A stretch of DNA of 64,000 nt from an uncultured Methylococcales bacterium (GTDB taxonomy: Bacteria; Pseudomonadota; Gammaproteobacteria; Methylococcales; Methylomonadaceae). The stretch lies in the NCBI GenBank assembly GCA_903902705.1, contig CAIUVX010000184.1, positions 1 through 64,000 of the forward strand, in the 5' to 3' direction. Positions 48,277 through 60,800 of this stretch are shown piece by piece; positions within the stretch are counted from its first letter, which is position 1, and every line of letters begins with the position of its first letter. The position numbers were made by a program, and so were the translations under genes. The notes beneath the pieces were generated by a model. The model was not told the DNA's origin. It ran no database searches and worked only from the letters and a program-made list of their open reading frames with translations.

Positions 48277-49278
48277 AGATTTGCTGCCAAATAACGCTAA
48301 AATAAGTAAAAACGTCCTACAACAGCAAACTTCCAAAAAAAAACGATGCTTAACTTGAATCGAATAGACAAAAAAGAACGCTTAATGAGAGCCACGATAG
48401 GTCTAACCTTGAAGCAGTTTGACGAATTATTGGGTGATTGTATGAAAAAGCCTTGGATGCGGACAGAAGCAAACGGGGTTGTGAGCGTAAAAAAAGGGCG
48501 GGGAAGAAGCCAAGGCTGGCAAGCACACGCCTGAAGTTATTTTTCGTGCTGATTTATCTGAAATGCTATCTGACGTATGATGTGTTGGGGATACTGTTTG
48601 ACCTCGACAGTGGCACAATTGTGCTTGGATAAAACACCTACTGCCGATTTTAGAGACGACGTTGGGCAAAAAACAGGTGTTGCCTGCCCGCAAAATCCGC
48701 AATGTTGAGGAGTTTTTACGGCTTTTTCCACACAAGAAGGATTTGTTGATTGACGGTACTGAGCGCAGAACGCAACGCTCAAACTCAGCGTAAGCATTAT
48801 TCAGGTAAACAAGGCTGTCACACGCGCAAAAATCTCGTCATGAGGAATCCTGAAAAAAATATTTTATTGCTGACTCCCACCAAAGCGGGTCGTTATCATG
48901 ATAAGAAACTCTTTGATAAAGAAACCTCCTTTCGATTTATTCCGCCCGACCGAACTCTGTGGCTGGACAAAGGCTTTCAAGGCGTTCAACCCCCCCCTAA
49001 AAAGGTGATGATGCCCAAGAAAAAACCCAAAAATGGACAGTTGACGACCGATGAAAAAGCAGAAAACCGTGTCATTTCAGCCCTTAGAATGCCGATTGAA
49101 CACGTTTTTGCGGGCTTAAAACGCATGAATTGCTTGCGTCACGTCTACCGTAATCGCAACGGTCAAAATGATCAATTCATCTTTTTGAGTGCTGGCTTAT
49201 GGAATTTGAATTTGGCGTGCAGATAATCGATAAATTCACAGGAGGAGGTCTGGTTTTTATTTATTTGGCAGCATTTCT
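48277..49278 (+). mobile_element. IS5-family element copy 2, full length in opposite orientation, transposase with frameshifts
   Basis: Terminal repeats gctgccaaataa (48283) and ttatttggcagc (49261-49272); HTH_Tnp_4-like N-terminal ORF 48346-48534 and DDE C-terminal ORF 48750-49226. Confidence 0.85.
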
Positions 49279-49316
49279 CATAACGATAATCCATAAGTTC
49301 TCCTTCTTTTCAGGCT
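49279..49316 (-). pseudogene. N-terminal stub of the interrupted IS200/IS605 tnpA (MDYRYEK...)
   Basis: Minus strand aaggagaacttATGGATTATCGTTATGAGAAA, directly abutting the IS5 copy 2 end. Confidence 0.6.
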
Positions 49317-49349
49317 TTTAGCTTATCATAACTCACACATCATAGATAA

Positions 49350-49372
49350 ATCTAACCGCCTAAAGGCGGTGG
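49350..49372. repeat. Short hairpin, probable left-end hairpin of the IS200/IS605 element
   Basis: taaccgcctaaaggcggtggttt: ccgcc-taaa-ggcgg stem upstream of the tnpA start. Confidence 0.5.
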
Positions 49373-49423
49373 TTTTAACCTTGAAAACGGACTAATAAAG
49401 ATTATTGCCCCGATGTATCCGCT

Positions 49424-50329
49424 GTGTTGGTTACCTACAATCCCAATACGGAAGCACTGCGAACGACTATTCAAGCTGTGTTAGAGCAAGTAGCTGATGT
49501 TTTTATTATCGATAATAGCTCATCAAATTTTTCATCTAACTGGCTCGACAAGTTTGAAGATCAGGCTAACACAAAACTACATTTACTCCCGCAGGAAAAA
49601 AATTTAGGCATCGGATCTGCGCATAACATTGGCATCAAGCTCGCCATTGCACAAGGTGCGAAATTTATATTGTTGTTGGATCAAGATAGTCAAGTAGGTG
49701 CAGAGATGGTGATTAAACTGCACACTGCATATACGGCATTGATTGAAAAAGGGCTTCAGGTAGCAGCGATTGGTCCACAATACCACGATGTGGATAATGG
49801 TGCCTTATCTCAGTTTGTAAAAACTGAGCGCGGACGGTTTGTTTTTTCCGAGTACGGAGATAACACCGACATTGTGGATACCGATTTCTTAGTGTCTTCT
49901 GGGTCGTTGCTGACTGTTACTGCACTAAACTTAGTTGGGCTAATGGATGAGGAGTTGTTTATAGACCTCGTTGATACAGAATGGTGCTTGCGTGCCAAAG
50001 CCAAAGGGTTACAAGTATTCGGACTGCGTGGGGCAGTGATGGCACACTCTTTGGGGGAGCAACGAAGAGAGGTTTGTTGGCTTTTTCGCAAACGGATTGT
50101 GCCGTTTCACAAACACTTTCGCTATTACTATATGTTTCGCAACAGTGTATTGTTATCTCGGCGGAGTTATATACCGTGGGGTTGGAAAATCGCTGAGATA
50201 ACTAGATGTTTAAAAACCGCCATTTTTTTTGGCTGGGTAGCAGAAGATAGGTGGCAACGTCTGCAAATGATGTACGTTGGTGTGCTTGATGGATTGAAAG
50301 GCATCAGTGGTAAACGTGCTGATCTGTGA
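49424..50329 (+). CDS. Family 2 glycosyltransferase (rhamnosyltransferase-like), 5' end probably displaced by the IS
   Basis: (DVSA)VLVTYNPNTEALRTTIQAVLEQVADVFIIDNSS...GIGSAHNIGIKLAIAQGAKFILLLDQDSQV; no ATG between upstream in-frame TGA (49382) and conserved motif. Confidence 0.88.
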   Translation: MLVTYNPNTEALRTTIQAVLEQVADVFIIDNSSSNFSSNWLDKFEDQANTKLHLLPQEKNLGIGSAHNIGIKLAIAQGAKFILLLDQDSQVGAEMVIKLHTAYTALIEKGLQVAAIGPQYHDVDNGALSQFVKTERGRFVFSEYGDNTDIVDTDFLVSSGSLLTVTALNLVGLMDEELFIDLVDTEWCLRAKAKGLQVFGLRGAVMAHSLGEQRREVCWLFRKRIVPFHKHFRYYYMFRNSVLLSRRSYIPWGWKIAEITRCLKTAIFFGWVAEDRWQRLQMMYVGVLDGLKGISGKRADL

Positions 50330-50423
50330 TTTATTAAGATGCTTAGGACATTCATCAAAACGCTAGTATTTACCGCCCAGCCTGAGGTATATGGGCAGTA
50401 AAGCCACCAAAGTCAACCTCTGT

Positions 50424-51038
50424 CTATTCAGATTCTTTTTTTGAATCAAATAAAAAATGTGCCATTTTTTTAGCTTTGGTTTTTAAATAATCCATGTTGT
50501 CATCGTGTGCGACTACTTCAATAGGAATGCGATCTGCTACCTTGATACCCAGTTTGGTCAATGCTTCTATTTTCTTAGGATTATTGGTCATCAGTTTGAC
50601 TGATTTTATTCGTAGACTTTCCAGTATTAATGCGGCAACGTCATATTCACGCTCATCGGCGAGATAGCCTAGGTGAATATTGGCATCAACAGTATCCATG
50701 CCTTGATCTTGCAAGTTATAGGCTTGGAGCTTTTTCAATAAGCCAATCCCTCGACCTTCTTGGCGTAGATAAATCACTACACCAAAACCCGCATCATTAA
50801 TATATTGCATCGCCATTGCTAATTGCTCACCACAATCACAGCGTCTTGAACCTAATACGTCCCCCGTAAAGCATTCGGAATGAATACGCACGGGTACATT
50901 TTCTTGATTTGCCACCTCCCCTTTCACTAAGGCAATATGCTCTTTGTCATCAAGAGTGTTACTGTAATAATGCAGAATAAACTCGCCATGCTGAGTGGGA
51001 AGAGGCGTTTGTACTAAATCTTCTAATTGTGGCTTCAC
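50424..51038 (-). CDS. ribA: GTP cyclohydrolase II
   Basis: VPVRIHSECFTGDVLGSRRCDCGEQL, YLRQEGRGIGLLKKLQAYNLQDQGMDTVDAN, LMTNNPKKIEAL. Confidence 0.95.
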   Translation of the reverse strand: MKPQLEDLVQTPLPTQHGEFILHYYSNTLDDKEHIALVKGEVANQENVPVRIHSECFTGDVLGSRRCDCGEQLAMAMQYINDAGFGVVIYLRQEGRGIGLLKKLQAYNLQDQGMDTVDANIHLGYLADEREYDVAALILESLRIKSVKLMTNNPKKIEALTKLGIKVADRIPIEVVAHDDNMDYLKTKAKKMAHFLFDSKKESE

Positions 51039-51193
51039 GTCTATGACTAATCCAAAGTGCTTGATAGTTTTAATGAGTTGTTGGCATTTGAGCCTGATAA
51101 CGAGTATTTTACATGACAGATTAAAATAGTGTTGATGAAGCGTAAGTCAGCACTGTAATATTCAGCAATCTCAACCCATGAGCAACGACTATT

Positions 51194-51811
51194 ATGAAGC
51201 TAGACAGTGCCGACATACAACAACGTTATAATCGTATTGCCCCGTATTTTGAGGGGTTGGAAGCCGTTATCGAAGGTCTGATTTTTAAAGGCTGGCGCAA
51301 AAAATGTTGGGAAAAAGCGCAGGGTCATCACATCCTCGAAGTGGGAGTAGGCACAGGTAAAAACTTTGATTACTATCCATCTGATGCCAGAATCACCGCG
51401 ATTGATTTCAGTAAAGAAATGCTCAAACGAGCCGAACAAAAACGCACTCGAAAAAATGTCACGGTTGAATTGGATTTAATGGATGTGCAGTCTTTGTACT
51501 TTGCCGATAATAGTTTTGATACCGTGATTGCTACGTTTGTGTTCTGCTCTGTGCCATTGCCATTAAAAGGTTTAAAAGAGCTGTACCGCGTGTGTAGACC
51601 TGGCGGACAAGTAGTTTTGCTAGAGCATGTCTTAAGTTCAAAACCCGCGCTTGCCAGTGTGATGAATTTTGTTAATCCTGCCATCGTTGCCCTAGTGGGG
51701 GCTAATATTAATCGCAATACCGTTAAAAATGTACAATCCTGCGCGTTTAGCTCGGTTCATGTAGATGAAAGTAGTGGCGATATTATTAAATTAATTGTGG
51801 CAAAAAAATAA
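51194..51811 (+). CDS. Class I SAM-dependent methyltransferase (UbiE/phospholipid methyltransferase-like)
   Basis: ILEVGVGTGKNFDYYPSDARITAIDFSKEMLKRAEQK, SFDTVIATFVFCSVPLPLKGLKELYRVCRPGGQVVLLEHV. Confidence 0.9.
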   Translation: MKLDSADIQQRYNRIAPYFEGLEAVIEGLIFKGWRKKCWEKAQGHHILEVGVGTGKNFDYYPSDARITAIDFSKEMLKRAEQKRTRKNVTVELDLMDVQSLYFADNSFDTVIATFVFCSVPLPLKGLKELYRVCRPGGQVVLLEHVLSSKPALASVMNFVNPAIVALVGANINRNTVKNVQSCAFSSVHVDESSGDIIKLIVAKK

Positions 51812-51814
51812 CAG

Positions 51815-51840
51815 AATAAAACAGCTTTAGCTGTTTTATT
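51815..51840 (+). terminator. Hairpin terminator-like, downstream of the 51194 methyltransferase
   Basis: aataaaacagc-ttta-gctgttttatt perfect 11-bp stem. Confidence 0.7.
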
Positions 51841-51898
51841 CAATAGTAAAGCATTGAACTCCTGATGCTCTATGTAAACACTGAAAAAATACCAAACC

Positions 51899-54800
51899 AT
51901 GCAAAAAACCACTGATTCATCCAAATCCAACGCAATAGCCGAATTATCACCTGCTCTTGTAGACAAATTTCAACAAGCTTTTAATTTGCATCAACAAGGA
52001 CAACTGGAACAAGCAGACATTCTCTATACAGAGCTATTAAAAGAACAGCCTCAACATATTGATGCCCTGCATTTTTCAGGTGTATTAGCCAATCAGTGTG
52101 GACAAGCACAACGTGCGGTGGATTTAATCAGTTTAGCACTAGAAATAGACGCTAGTAACGCGGCAGCTCACTCAAACCTTGGTCTCGCCCTCTATGCTCT
52201 CAGTCATTTTGATGAAGCTCTTGCCAGTTACAACAAAGCCTTAGCCCTTAAGCCAAGCAATGCCGAGACGCACTATAACTGTGGCAACGCACTACTGGCT
52301 CTCAATCGTTTTAACGAAGCCCTTACCCGTTATAATCAGGTCTTAACTATCAAGCCAGATTATGTTGATGCGCATTGGGGGGCAAGTTGGTGTTATCTAT
52401 CACTAGGCAACTTTGATAAGGGGTGGAAAGAATATGAATGGCGTTGGCAGACGAATGACTTCAAGAATTACGTCCGAAATTTTTCTAAGCCGCAGTGGTT
52501 TGGTGAAGAATCTTTACAAGGAAAAACGATCCTTCTGCATAACAACGAACAGGGGCTAGGCGATACCTTACAATTTTGTCGCTATGCAAAACGAGTGGCT
52601 GACTTAGGGGCGAGGGTTCTTTTAGAAGTGCCAAAAACTTTATTGGGTTTACTTGCCAAGCTTGAAGGAGTCACTCAATTAATCGCTCAGGGAAGCGTCT
52701 TACCCGCTTTCGATTTTCACTGTCCTTTGCTCAGCCTACCGTTGGCATTTAAAACCTACCTAGATTCAATTCCTGTTAATAACCCTTATTTATTCAGCGA
52801 ACCCGACAAAGTAAAGCATTGGCAAGCCGTCCTTGGTGAAAAAACCAAGCCGCGTGTCGGTCTAGTTTGGGCAGGCAATGCCGTACATAAAAATGACCGT
52901 AATCGCTCTTTAGCACTGCATGAATTGCTGCCTTTGCTCATGCCTCACTACCAATTTATCAGTTTACAAAAGGAATTGCGTGACACCGACAAGGAGTTAT
53001 TGGCACAACAGCCGCTGCTACAACATTACGGTGAACAAATTAACGATTTTACCGATACAGCCGCTCTGTGTGAGTTAATGGATTTGGTTATCAGCGTTGA
53101 CACTTCTGTTGCTCACTTGGCAGCGGCAATGGGCAAACCAACGTGGATTTTATTGCCCTATAATCCTGATTGGCGATGGCTAATAGATCGCGAAGATAGC
53201 CCTTGGTATCCTACTGCCCGCTTGTTCAGACAAAAAAAACACGGCGATTGGCAAGGTGTGATTGAATGTGTACAACGTGAACTTGTTAATCTACCCGCAT
53301 TAGCGCGACCCATTATTGAAGTGTCACAACGAAATCAGCCAGTATCAAACCATATCGAGTTATTTTCACAAGCACTTAGCTTGCATCAACAAGGGCAATT
53401 GGAACACGCTGAAGTGTTGTATGAACAACAACTAAAAAATCAACCTCAACATATTGATGCCTTGCATTTTTTAGGCGTGTTAGTTAACCAGCGCGGACAA
53501 TCACAACGGGCGGTGGAATTAATCAGTCAAGCACTTGAAATCGCGCCTAATAATGCAGCCGCTCATTCAAACCTCGGTCTCGCGCTTCAAGAACTCGAGC
53601 GTTTCGATGAAGCCATTGCCAGTTATGATCGCAGCTTAGCTTTAAAACCTAATAACGCCGAAGCACATTACAATCGTGGTAACGCACTGCTCGCACTCAC
53701 GCGTTTTGATGAAGCTATTCTTGACTATGAACGAGCTTTAGCTATCAAGCCAGACTATGCACAAGCATTCTCTAATCTGGGCAATGTACTATTAGCTGTT
53801 AAACGTTATCAGCAAGCACTTTCCCACTATGAAAGTGCGTTGACTATCAAGCCAGATTTCGCCGAAGCACTTGCTGGTAGAGGTGCTATATTGAATGGTC
53901 TCAAACGCTTTACCGAAGCACTCAGCAGCTATGAACACGCTCTTGCCATCAAGCCAGATTTAGAGTTTATTCGCGGTACTCGGCTACATACAAAAATGAA
54001 TATTTGTGCGTGGCATGAGTTTGATCATGATCTTGATGAATTAACCAAAGCCATAGAACGTGGCGAAAAAGTATCGATACCCTTTACCATCCAAGCAGTT
54101 TCTTCATCCGCCGCCTTGCAGAAAAAAGCTGCCGAGATTTATACTCAAGCAAAACACCCTAGTCATTTTCTGTCACCACCGTTAATCAAACACGCACATT
54201 CAAAAATTAAAGTTGGCTATTTTTCATCGGATTTTCGCAATCATCCTGTTGCTCTCTTGACTGCTGAATTATTTGAATGCCATGACCGTTCACGATTTGA
54301 AATTATCGCCTTCTCTTTTCATGAGGCGAGTGATAAAGATGATATGCGCTTAAGATTAGAAGCAGCATTTGACCAGTTTATTGATGTCAGTGAACAATCC
54401 GATGAACAAGTTGTACGATTGGCTAGACAGCTTGAAATCGACATTGCCGTTGATTTGAATGGTTGTACCGAAGGCTGTAGAACAGATATTTTCGCGTTAC
54501 GAGCCGCGCCTATTCAAGTGAATTATATTGGTTATCTAGGCACAATGGGCGCGGATTACATTGATTATTTACTGGCCGATTCCGTGTTAATTCCGACCGA
54601 ACACCAAGCCTATTACCAAGAAAAAATTGCTTATTTACCGTATAGCTTTCAAGTTAACGACAGCACGCTACAGATTTCTACTAACAAGGTAATTCGCGCA
54701 GAACTCGGTTTACCTGAACAGGGTGTGGTGTTTTGTTGTTTTAATAACCATTACAAAATCACTCCTACGGTTTTTGCCAGTTGGATGCGAATACTGAACC

Positions 54801-57800
54801 GCGTTAAGGGTAGCGTATTATGGTTAATTGGTGGCAATATTGAGACTGAAACAAACTTACGGCTGAGCGCGACGGCTCAAGGCGTTGCTGCCCAGCGATT
54901 AGTATTTGCTCAACGCACACCAATGCCTGAGTATTTAGCACGTCATCGTCTCGCTGATGTATTCTTAGATACCAGCCCGTATAATGCAGGCGCGACTGCC
55001 AGCGCGGCATTATGGGCAGGACTGCCGCTAATAACTTTTTTAGGCACAAGCTATTCTAGCAGAATGGCTGCCAGTTTACTGAATGCTATTGGCTTGCCTG
55101 AGTTAGTGACCCAATCTGTGAGCGATTATGAAACACTGGCAATCCAACTGGCTACCCATCCTGAACAACTTGCCGCAGTTAAACAAAAGTTATCCGATAA
55201 CCGCCTAACTACGCCATTATTTAACACTGCCCTGTTTACCCAGCATATTGAATCTGCTTTTCAAATGATGTTTGACCGTTATCAAGCTGGACTCTCTCCA
55301 GATCATATTTATGTACCCGCCACTGGTGCGGAGGCTAACTTGAAACCCGTTCATCAAAGTGAACTAACGTCTGATAGTAGCGATAAATTTCAACGCGCAG
55401 TTAATTATCATCAACAAGGATTATTGGTAGAAGCTGAGCGGTTGTATCAAGAAATATTGCTCACTGAGCCTCAACACGCGGACAGCCTGCATTTGCTAGG
55501 TGCGATTGCAAAACAGCGTGGACAGGCACAACTTGCTGTTGATTTAATTAACCAAGCTCTGGATATAAATCCTAACAATGCTGCCGCACATTCAAATATT
55601 GGGCTTGCTTACCAAGAACTTAATCGCTTTGAATTAGCACTTGCTAGTTATAACCGCGCCTTAAGCCTTGATCCACATTATGCCGATGCCTATTTTAATC
55701 GCGGTACTTTACTGTTAGCCCATAAAGAATTTGATCAGGCTCTGAGCAGTTATGATCAGGCACTTATTATCAAGCCAGATTTTATTGAAGCCTTATTCAG
55801 TCGTGGCATTGTATTAACAAATCTTAAGCGTCATGATCAAGCACTGGCTAGCTATGACAGTGCTTTAAGCATCAAGCCAGACTATATAGAAGCCTTGATT
55901 AACAAAGCGAATGTATTACAAGAACTTAAAAGTTATGACGAAGCTTTAGCAAGTTGTGAACGTGCCTTAGCTATCAAGCCAGAGTATGCTGAAGCATTAT
56001 TTGCTTGTGCGGTAATATTGCAAGACATGAAACGCTTTAAAGAGGCGATTACCTTTTATGAACGCGCCTTTACCATCAAGTCAGACATGGTGTTTCTGTT
56101 CGGTGATTACCTGTATATCAAGAGGAATATTTGCGATTGGACTGAATTTGACGCGCATCTTAATAAATTGGCAAATGCGATAGAAGTCGGCGAAAAAGTA
56201 GCTACACCATTTACTTTACATTCCATTTATTCATCGCCTGATCTACTAAAAAAAGCGGCGGAAACCTATGCAAAACAAAAGTATCCGTGCAATTTTCTAT
56301 TACCTCCCTTGGTAAAAAACACGCACTCAAAAATAAAAATCGGTTATTTTTCATCAGATTTTTGTCAACATGCCGTGTCCTATTTAATAGCAGAGTTGTT
56401 TGAACGCCATGATCGCTCACGTTTTGAAATTATCGCTTTTTCTTTTCATGCGACCTCGCACAAAGATGATATGCGTTTAAGGCTGGAAGCGGCATTTGAC
56501 CAGTTTATTGATGTTAGCCTGTTAGCAGATAAACAAATTGTACAACTGGCCAGACAGATTGGTTGCGATATTGCTGTTGATCTCAATGGTTTTACTGCCA
56601 ATTCCCGCACAGGTATTTTTGCTATGCGAGCAGCCCCTATTCAAGTTAGTTATCTAGGTTTTCTAGGGACGATGGGTACGGATTATATGGACTATTTACT
56701 GGCTGATTCCGTGTTAATTCCGACTGAACAGCAAATTTATTACAACGAAAAAATTGCTTATTTACCCAATAGTTTTCAGGTCAATGACAGCACACTAAGT
56801 ATTTCAAATAAAGTAATTACTCGTGCAGAATTTGGTTTACCTGAACAGGGTTTTGTATTTTGTTGCTTTAATAACCATTATAAAATCACACCAGCGGTTT
56901 TTAAGAGTTGGATGCGGATATTGCACCATGTTAATGGTAGTGTGTTATGGTTACTTGGCGATAACACTGATGCTGAAAAAAATTTACAGCGTGCAGCAAG
57001 CGAACAAGGTATTTCTAGCCAGCGTTTAATATTTGCCCAATCTTTACCAATGGACGAGTACTTGGCTCAATGTCGCCTTGCGGATTTATTCTTAGATACC
57101 AGCCCGTATAATGCAGGCGCGACTGCCAGCGCGGCATTATGGGCAGGACTGCCGCTAATCACTTTTTTAGGCACAAGTTATTCAAGCAGAATGGCGGCAA
57201 GCTTACTCAATGCCATTGGTTTGCCAGAACTGATTACCACCAACCTAGAAGACTACGAAGCACTGGCAATTCAACTTGCCACTCATCCTGAACAACTTAC
57301 CGCTGTTAAACAAAAGTTAGCCGATAACCGCCTAACTACGCCATTATTTAATACCGTATTATTTACCCAGCATATTGAATCGGCTTTTCAAATGATGTTT
57401 GATCGCTATCAAGTAGGCTTAGCTCCAGATCATCTGTATGTACCCACACAGATACCCACTATTAAAACTCTGCAACAACCATTACCAACAATCCACATTA
57501 CAAACACGGTAGTTATTGAAAATCCAACAGAAAAATCCAATCCACCAAGCTTATTGGCTAAAATTGCCCAAAAACCCGCACAACTGTTTGCGGCAATAAA
57601 CGTTTTTGGCAAACAAAAAAACTCACCATTAGCCAAACAGCAAGCACTCACATTAACGCCCGACGAAGTTAATACATTGGAACAAGCGCAACAATTACAT
57701 CATCAGAGTCAATTAGCGGCGGCTGAATTATTATACCAAGAGCTTTTAAAAACACAGCCTAAACACGCCGAAGCATTACGCTGTGTAGCGATGATAAAAA

Positions 57801-60800
57801 AGCAGCGTCAAACGCGAAACACTGTTGATTCAAGCAAGCAAACACTGCCCGCCCATTCTAATAGCGTACAAATACACTTTAATAAAAAAATTGCGTTACA
57901 ACATATTGATCGTTTGGATAAAACTGCTGCCAGCGTTGAAAGCACCTTAGTCATCGAAGAAAATACTGTTGAAGAGTTGATAAATCGTGGCAATGAGCTA
58001 GAAGACCTTGGGCGTTTCGATGATGCCCTTGCCAGTTATGACCGAGCTTTATCTATTAATCCCGACTATGCCAGAGCGCATTCTAATCGAGGTAATGTCC
58101 TGCAAAGCTTGAAACGCTTTGATGAAGCACTAGATAGCTATGATCGAGCGTTGGCAATTAGACCAGACTATCCAGAAGCCTTTTATAACCGTGGTAATAC
58201 CTTGCAAGCTTGCAAACGCTTTCAAGAAGCCCTTGTCAGTTATGACAGAGCATTAAGCATTAAACCAGATTTCATTGATGCTCTGATAGGGCGTGGTAAT
58301 GCACTGCAAGATTGCAGACAATATTCTGAGGCATTGATAAGCTATGATCGTGCGTTGGCTATTCAGCCAAACTACGCAGAAGCACATTCCAATCGTGGCA
58401 TCGTGCTAAAAGATATGAAACGTTATGACGAAGCCTTAGCCTGTTATGAACGCGCCCTCGCCATCAAACCAAACTTAGAATTTACGTTTGGCGATTTTCT
58501 CATCATGAAAATCACTATTTGTGATTGGAATAACCTTGACAGTCATCTAACTCAGCTTATCAAAAAAATAGAACGCGGTGAAAAAACATCGACACCTTTT
58601 CCTATGCTTGCCGTGTCTTCATCCGCCGCCTTACAAAAAAAAGTAGCGAGTTGTTATGCCAATGCAAAATATCCCAGTCATTTTTTGTTGCCACCGCTAG
58701 TAAAACACGCACATTCAAAAATTAAACTCGCTTATTTTTCAGCAGATTTTCGTATTCATGCTACTACCCAATTAATCGCTGAATTATTTGATCGTCATGA
58801 TAGATCACGGTTTGAAATTATCGCTTTTTCTTTTCATTCAGCAAACCATAAGGACGCGATGCGCTTAAGATTAGAAGCGGTATTTGACCAATTTATTGAT
58901 GTCAGTCAGCAATCCGATGAACAGGTGGTGCGACTGGCTAGAGAGTTAGAGATTGATATTGCGGTTGATTTAAAAGGCTTTACCGATGGTTGCCGACCCA
59001 ACATTTTTGCCATGCGGGCAGCACCCATTCAAGTGAGTTATTTAGGTTATCCAGCCACGATGGGTGCGGATTACATCGACTACTTACTGGCTGATTCGGT
59101 ATTAATTCCAAAAGAATATCAGCACTATTACACAGAATTTTGTGTCTATCTACCGAATAGCTATCAGGTCAATGATACCAGTCGAGTCATTGCCAATAGA
59201 CAATTCACTCGTGCAGAACTAGGCTTACCTGAGCAGGGTTTTGTATTTTGCTGTTTTAATAACAATTATAAAATTACCCCTGTGGTATTTGATAGTTGGA
59301 TGCGGATATTACATCACGTTGAAGGCAGTGTGTTATGGCTATTGGAAGACAATGCCACTGCCGCAAGAAACTTACGTTTAGCAGCAACAGCGCGAGGCAT
59401 AAATTCTGAACGGATAATTTTTGCTCAACGCTTAGCCTTACCTGAACATTTAGCGCGGCATCGCTTAGCGGATTTATTTTTAGATACTCTACCCTGTAAT
59501 GCCCACACTACCACCAGTGATGCGCTATGGGCAGGATTACCTGTGTTGACGTGTATGGGTGAAGCATTTGCCAGTCGTGTAGCAGCTAGCTTGCTTAGTG
59601 CAGTTGGCTTACCCGAATTGATTACCACCAATCTTGACGATTACCAAGCACTGGCAATCCAACTCGCCACTCATCCAGAACAACTCGACGCACTGAAACA
59701 AAAGTTAGCCGATAACCGCCTGACTACGCCATTGTTTGATACTGAGCTATTTACCCAACATATTGAATCTGCTTTTCAAATGATGTTTGACCGCTATCAA
59801 GCAGGACTCGCTCCCAATCATATTTATGTGTCGGCACAAGAAGATGTTGCCACCGCGTTACCCTGCGCTATTGAAATACCACAACAAAACCAAGCAACCC
59901 AAACGACTGTCGATAAATTTCAACAAGCACTTAGCTTGCATCAACAATTGCAGTTGGAACAAGCTGAAGTGTTGTATCAAGAGATATTGCACACCGATCC
60001 TCAACACGTTGATGTGCTACATTTTTTGGGCGTATTAAAAAATCAAAATGGACAACCACAACGTGCGGTAGAGTTAATCCAGCAGTCACTCACTATAAAT
60101 GCCAATAATTCTGCGGCATATTCCAATTTAGGTACGGTGTTTCAAGCACTTAATCGCTTTGATGACGCATTGATTTGCTACGACAAGGTATTAGAGCTGA
60201 CCCCTGACAGTGTTGATGCTCTCTTAAGTCAGGCTAATTTATTACAAACGCTTAACCGTCCTGATGAAGCCTTGACCTGCTATAACAGGGCATTGACTAT
60301 CAAGCCAGATTTTATCGACACATTGATAGGGCGTGGGATTGTTTTACAAATTCTCAATCGTTTTGATGAGGCACTCATCAATTACGACCTGCTATTATCT
60401 ATCGACACCCATCATGCCGAAGCACTTTTTGGTCAGGCTAATACGCTATACAAGCTTAAACGTTTAGAGGAAGCACTTACCAGTTATAACCGTTCTTTAG
60501 CGATTAATCCGAATAGTTTTGAGGCACTTTATAACCGAGGTGTCGTCCTTGCAGACCTTAACCGTGTTGATGAAGCCATTGTCAGCTATCAAGATACCTT
60601 AGCCATTAACCCAGATTATGCGGAAGTGCATAATAATCTGGGAATTCTCCTCAAAAATCAACATCGCTACCTTGAAGCCGAAGCTTGTTATCGACGCGCA
60701 ATAGAGATTAAACTCGATTATAGTGAAGCACATTGTAATCTTATCAATTTACTAAAAGATCAAGGACAACTTTCACAAGCAGAAATCAGTTTACAGACTG

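Noticed and set aside
10715-50329. Capsule or O-antigen of the Wzx/Wzy type
   Set aside because: No Wzx flippase or Wzy polymerase was recognised; Wzm/Wzt-like genes indicate ABC-dependent export
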